A stretch of DNA of 64,000 bases, from NCBI GenBank assembly GCA_036245805.1, contig BTRK01000003.1:16408464-16472463 (forward strand). Reading direction: 5' to 3'. How positions within the stretch are numbered: the stretch's first letter is position 1; each line of letters starts with the position of its first letter. The notes below the pieces were generated by a model. That model saw only the letters and a list, made by a program, of their open reading frames with translations. It made no database searches and had not been told where the DNA came from. Made by a program: the position numbers and the translations under genes. The DNA comes from Pristionchus mayeri. Lineage: Eukaryota > Nematoda > Chromadorea > Rhabditida > Neodiplogasteridae. Of this stretch, positions 59,064 through 64,000 are shown in pieces.

Positions 59064-62000
59064 ATGCGTGCGCTCTTCTGGTTGTGCATTGGATTCTCCT
59101 CGCTCTTCCTCTTTTATGCACTTCTATCCACGCAAATCTTCTCCTTCGACTTCGATTATCTCAAGGAGCTCGTGCCAGGTCCGTTATTTATTCAAAATTT
59201 TTAAAAAGAGGCTGGATACAGACGAAAATCCACTGATGTTTCAAGTGCACGTTCTAATTCGAGAGACACCGAGAAAAAGTAGGATCAAAAATGTGCAAAC
59301 CAGTAAGCAACGGGTGTCGGTTCATTCGGATTATCCGCCTTGTTTCTCTTTCTCTCTCTTTTGATTTCCACCCGCAGTTCATTTCGAATTCATGCGTGTA
59401 CCCGCCATTCAAACCAAAGAAACAGCGGTGGGTATCCATCAAAATAAGACTACGTGAACCCTTCCTCCTCTCCCCCTTCTCTCTCCCTCCTTCCCCCCTT
59501 CCCCTCTCCCCCTCTCTCTCCCCCTCTCTCTCCCTCTTTCCGTCTCTCTCCCCTCTCTCTCCCTCTTTTAGCTACTCTGACAGTCGACGAAGTATCTCTC
59601 TTCTCGACGTGTATTCTGGCCGAATTCGACAAGGATGGCTGGACGAAAGAGATAATCGAAAAATCGCAGATTGACTGGGATCCCATTAAGTTAATACGGA
59701 AACTGAACGAAGAGTAGAGACAACATTCAGGAAATGCGATGAGAACTTCACGCCCTTCACTGTATTGGGCAAGAATGGAACCGTTTGGTTGAACAAGACG
59801 AAGAAAGGAGTAGAAGAGGTCAATTGCTGGGCCAGGTAGGAAACTTTCCATTAGAGTTCGAGAAAGGATTCCATGGTCGACTCGTTATGTTTTCTCTCTC
59901 GTACCTCTAGCAGTATGTAAAAGGAAGAGATATCCGAATTTCGATTTTTCTGTTCAATCTCTGATTGTACATGCGGCATGCGCAAATTGTGCTTTCTACA
60001 AATTTTCATTTGTTCGTTGATTTGATAAACACGATCATTTGATCAGCTTTTGATCGATCCTCCCGACTCTCGAAGTCAATAAGGCAGAACATGCGCACGA
60101 ATCATTCATGCGCCCATTAGTATAAATGGAGAGAAGCAATGGCCTGACTCTCCTCTGTTTGCACACTCTCTCACAGGTTAGAGAAAGCGAGAGAGCATGC
60201 AAAACTAAGAGAGTTAGACGATCACTCAATCGAAGGAATTGTAGGGCGATCTATTTCAAGGACGATTGGCGATACAATGCGAGTGGATGGTTTGCCCTCA
60301 CGAATTCGGCTACGGAGGGTGAGATATTTGATCGTTATCACCAACGCTCCAACCTCCTCTAAAACTATTAGAGAAAGTAGGCAGGCTGATGTGTTTGATC
60401 ACAGCGCGCGGAGGAAGGGGCTGTGTAATGAAAATAAGGAATCGAGATCAATTTCAGTTGTGTTCAACTCCGATTTCGTGCATACAAGTTGCCAGAAGGC
60501 GGAAGACATGACGGAAGTCGTCGAGGATTTCGTGCACCTTCAGGCAATTAGTAGCTTTCTTCGTGAGAATACACCGCGGTATCGTCATTATACACACTCT
60601 CTGAACCTGCCAATAGCGTTAAAAGAAATTCCCCAAATTTCGAGCTGTAGTAAATAGATTCGGCGAAGGATTGGAAACTGTAGAATATATCCGTCGCAAA
60701 TTTACACTGGCCGATCGAGCCCTACCTTTGCCAAATCCAGATGTGGAATGCGAATGACGACGGAGGAACAAAGAAGAAGAAGGAAAAGAAGAATGCAAGT
60801 ACCAAGTGAGAGTTCTCATAGATATTTGAATTCTCACTGAAAAGTTATCAATGCTGGCACATTTCTGAGAAATTATGTCTTTCCTTGTACGGCCGGTTGG
60901 TACAATTTGCAAAATTGTCTCTAAAGTCTCTCAAATACCCACATAAGATTGCCATCTTCTACTGGGAGATCTTCCAAGTTTCCCACTCCATCCAAATCGG
61001 AGAAGGAGGAAGATGTGGATGAGAAGCCGAGCGTATTCATCTTCGTCCTCGATTCCGTCGCCAACAGTCAGGCGATACGGTAGGTCACGATTTTACCAAT
61101 CGATATTCATTAGTTTTTTGGATAACATTACTTTCTTCCTTAGGAACTGAAAACCCTCAGGGGAGGGGAAGAATGTTGTTTGGGGGTCAGAAGGACAGAA
61201 ACCAATCGATCGATATTCGTAGATCACTCCCGAAGACGATATCCCTGATGGAGCACGAGTTCGACTCGGTCAATCTACGACATGTGAACAAAGTTGGAGA
61301 GAACAGTCACCCAAATGGAATCGCATTCCTCATTGGTATTATTCATTCAGACATTTAGTTCAATGGGGATGAAATCGCAAAATACATAAGGGTATGCAAG
61401 GATAGCATGTTCTTCCAATGGATTGAATCGGTAAAGAAATGCTTGAAAGTAATGGTAGGGAAGGAACTGAAAAAAACAAAGATCAAAGATCATCACCTTA
61501 GGAAAGATGATCTCCGACATGGACAGAGGGATCTTCGGGAAGGGAAAGGAGACAGCGGAGTGGAACGAGACCCACGCCTGTTATCGGTACTTCGATGATG
61601 AACCATTCATACTCAAGGAGTTCACGAAGGTATTTAAAAAATTTTTCGCAAACTCATCAGTAAGAATGAGAGAGAGGATATGAGACCTTCCGACAAAGGT
61701 CGATTTTATTTATCTACTCAAATATTGACCCTACGGAGATGTTCATGTGGAAGTTATTTTTTTTAGTGTATGGGTGAATGTCAATCCTCTCAGATATTCT
61801 CGCATAGAGCAATGAAACATTTTCTTGTCATTCCCATCGACAAAAATCCGATTGGTCAGCTGGTTTACAATGACGTTCTTCCCTTGCTCCAGCCATTTCT
61901 TCTCTCTCCCCTCTCCTTCTCCTCTACTTCTATATTTCTTGCCCTTTCTTTCTCTCTATCACTCACCCTCTCGATGTCGATGGCAGTTTGGAGAAAATAG

Positions 62001-62962
62001 TTCCAGCTGATCAAATATTGAACACAGCCTACACTTTGAGCACTGAGACGGATCTCTGAGTAGTGATGGCTTTGCAAGGAAAAAACACTCCTAAATCTGA
62101 GTTCTCGTTCACCCACCTCCTACGCTGAAATCATTCCTAGTAGTATGTGCATTTACGTGTTGTACCTGCATTAGGCGAATTACCAATAGTTTCCAAAATT
62201 GATTGGAACTGGAGCTAGAGACTGCAGAGTCAAACAATATCGATTAATAATTTAGTTTTGCAGAAGGGCTACAAATCGTTGATGGCTGAGGACTGGGCCA
62301 ATGGAGTATTCAATTATCCCAACTGCTGGGGATTCAAAAATGCACCCGTCACTCACTACATGAGGTAATTGGACCAATCGATGGAGGAGGAACGGGTTTG
62401 AACTGATAATTGTTGAGATAATTTACGAAATCAGTAATAAAATTGAAATGCATCGTTTTATTACTTTTGCTAACGTTAGAGAATGAAGAGCAATTTCTTG
62501 CCAAGCCATCCTTCGCTCGAATCCGGATACTTACATGGAACCGACCGGAACTCACATATCCCAAAATTCATGAAATATTCACAGAAAATGCAGCACGAAA
62601 TTTTGACCAGGAATTGGCTTTAAAAACTTCCCATATATAATTATGAATGTTTTTTCAGGGTAAAACATATCCATTTTTATTCGTTTTTGCCCTGAAAATC
62701 TCAAAATCAAAATTTCAAAATATATATAGGAAGTTTCGAAAGCGATTTCCTGGTCAGAATTTCGTGCTGAATTTTCTGTGAATATTTCATGAATTTTGGG
62801 ATGTGTGAGTTCCTGTCGGTTCCATGTTATTATTCAGGCCCTTCCAAGTCTACTACGAGGAAGATCTCAAGCAGTCTCGCGAGTTGATGGGAGAGGAGCA
62901 GTGCTTCGAATATCACACTTTCCTGTTCAACTATCTCACCAAATTCATGCATGCTTATAAAG
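59064..62962 (+). CDS. DUF229 family protein, 5' part, continues beyond the window
   Basis: DUF229 proteins belong to the alkaline phosphatase/sulfatase-like fold. Exons: 59064-59171, 59209-59302, 59378-59431, 59572-59689, 59731-59835, 60245-60318, 60458-about 60550, 60684-60805, 60948-61079, 61223-61335, 61502-61629, 62264-62364 and 62838-62962. Exon 1 encodes a signal anchor ([18 protein letters not shown]). Family hallmarks follow: cysteine blocks around KCDEN and VNCWAR, then [26 protein letters not shown] with [15 protein letters not shown] and HYMRPF. All joins are in phase except 60458/60684, where several donors are possible. The linker KKKKEKK is unusual. More exons must follow after 62962. 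The protein is probably membrane-anchored, with the enzyme-like domain in the lumen or outside; substrate unknown. Confidence 0.78.
59459..59569 (+). repeat. C/T-rich low-complexity tract
   Basis: About 110 bases of CTCTCCC and CTTCC units form an intron of the DUF229 gene and run into its TTTTAG acceptor. Confidence 0.85.
60136..60222. repeat. Imperfect hairpin, family member F
   Basis: TGTTTGCACACTCTCTC faces GAGAGAGCATGCAAAAC, and the flanking CTCTC/GAGAG and CAAT ends add pairs. It lies in a DUF229 intron about 20 bases before an acceptor. Confidence 0.75.
61478..61492 (+). repeat. AAAGATCA motif in a DUF229 intron
   Basis: Overlapping pair in sense orientation, nine bases before the CCTTAG acceptor at 61501. 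Confidence 0.65.
62533..62827. mobile_element. Foldback MITE in a DUF229 intron
   Basis: CATGGAACCGACCGGAACTC at the left returns inverted as GAGTTCCTGTCGGTTCCATG. The right end is only ten bases before the next exon, so the element supplies almost the whole 3' end of the intron. Confidence 0.85.
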
Positions 62963-63080
62963 GTACGATTTTGATATACGTCCTTTTGATTCTGAACATT
63001 GTCTTGGAAACTGTCTTGTAAGATATGTATTGTAAAATAAAAGATAGTGATCGAAACTTTTGGAATCAAGAGGTACCAAA

Positions 63081-64000
63081 TACAGTACTGTGCAAAAGTA
63101 TGGCCCAAAATTTCAAATTATCATAACTTTTCCCAACTTTGTGCTAGACACTTACGCTTTATAGCATTCAGTAGGTAAACCTCACAAGATTATAGGCATG
63201 TGGTATGTGGATATCTGCCCAGCGACATCTATATACTGTATAAGAGGATGTTCGAAATTATTTTTTTAAACCTCAGCCGAAAGCCGCAATGGTCTTGCAA
63301 TAAGTATGGTTAGAGTACATGCACTGATGATAAGAATCCACTACTTTTTTGGGAACTTTTTTGGTGCCTAAGCAAATACGCCAGAATATCGATTTTCCGA
63401 GACCCCTAAATTTCGATGTACGCTCATATCTCAGGCCATAATTGAGCAACGGGGCTCTAATTTTGCAGGTATTATACAGACCACATAGAGCACCAATGTA
63501 TGAAGTCTGATAATGATCCGGCACCAAATGTAAAAAATCGAAAAATGTTGGACGTCAATTTTCATCATCAAGAAATCAGAGTTCAACATATTGGGAAAAA
63601 TCTGATTTCTTGCCGCATCATACAAGATCTGTTCACGAACAAGTATGTAAAATTGGGGAGTCAGACGATTCTCGCTACACATTTTACGATCGAACTAATG
63701 TCGAGGGTCGGAGGTGTCGGAGTGTTCAAAAGTGGTATGGGTCATGATATTTTCAATCAGTATAGAAAAATTTCCAAGGTATTTGCTTCATAGCAGCGAA
63801 AAATGTGAATAACTAGGTAGAATACACATATGGAGCAAAATTGGAACGAAATCATAACGATTCATTTTTGACTAATACCACTTTTGAGCACTCCGGCACC
63901 TTCGACCGTCGAGAATTGTTCGTCCGTAAAATTCGTTGCGAGAATCGCTTGACTCCCCAATTTTACATACTTGTTCGTGAACAGATCTTGTATGATGCGG
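63081..64000. mobile_element. Foldback element running off the right edge
   Basis: It begins TACAGTACTGTGCAAAAGTA. Segment 63612-63700 returns inverted at 63885-64000 (CCGCATCATACAAGATCTGT against its inverse). The axis is near 63807. By symmetry the other end lies about 530 bases outside the window. Confidence 0.75.

Noticed and set aside
1..64000. CRISPR array, prokaryotic operon or origin
   Set aside because: Introns, collagen and TTL genes show this is nematode nuclear DNA. The repeats are tandem or inverted and lack regular unique spacers.

Overview
The window is nuclear DNA of a nematode, most likely chromadorean; the genus cannot be read from sequence alone. The evidence is a cuticle collagen, transthyretin-like secreted proteins, a DUF229 protein, introns often of 40-60 bases ending in TTTCAG-type acceptors, and a high density of TA-flanked foldback elements. 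I rebuilt multi-exon gene models by hand from phase-compatible splice sites. Every model below joins in frame unless stated otherwise.

Layout. 1-3.4 kb: a minus-strand cuticle collagen. 3.7-6.9 kb: two head-to-head Penelope-like retroelement copies. 7.8-9.1 kb: a minus-strand gene for a 178-aa four-pass membrane protein. 9.2-12 kb: gene-poor, with a GA-rich tract and a CA microsatellite. 12.0-12.6 kb: a small gene of unknown function. 13.2-19.9 kb: a minus-strand block with a nine-exon THAP plus Kolobok-type transposase gene, an acidic exon downstream and an 83-aa gene upstream. 20.0-23.0 kb: a 2.9-kb foldback element. 23.2-25.8 kb: a plus-strand coiled-coil gene. 26.3-27.8 kb: a duplicated small gene. 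28.6-31.3 kb: a C2H2 zinc-finger gene. 33.7-42.3 kb: a cluster of transthyretin-like genes. Two of these lie in the arms of a nearly identical 3.16-kb palindrome with nested transposons. 44.7-45.4 kb: a decayed mariner-family transposase. 49.1-52.7 kb: a gene of unknown function whose large intron holds a second palindrome. 53.3-57.2 kb: a paralogue of the 23-kb coiled-coil gene. 59.1-63 kb: a DUF229 gene that leaves the window at the right edge.

The genes show no pathway relation to each other. What unifies the window is inverted repetition: foldback elements, palindromes and short hairpins sit in most introns. Three signals look least explained by known element classes. One is a strand-biased AAAGATCA motif inside introns. 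Another is a family of roughly 80-110-base imperfect hairpins, one of which is translated inside the zinc-finger gene. The third is the pair of near-identical palindromes whose breakpoints cut transposons or fall in an exon.
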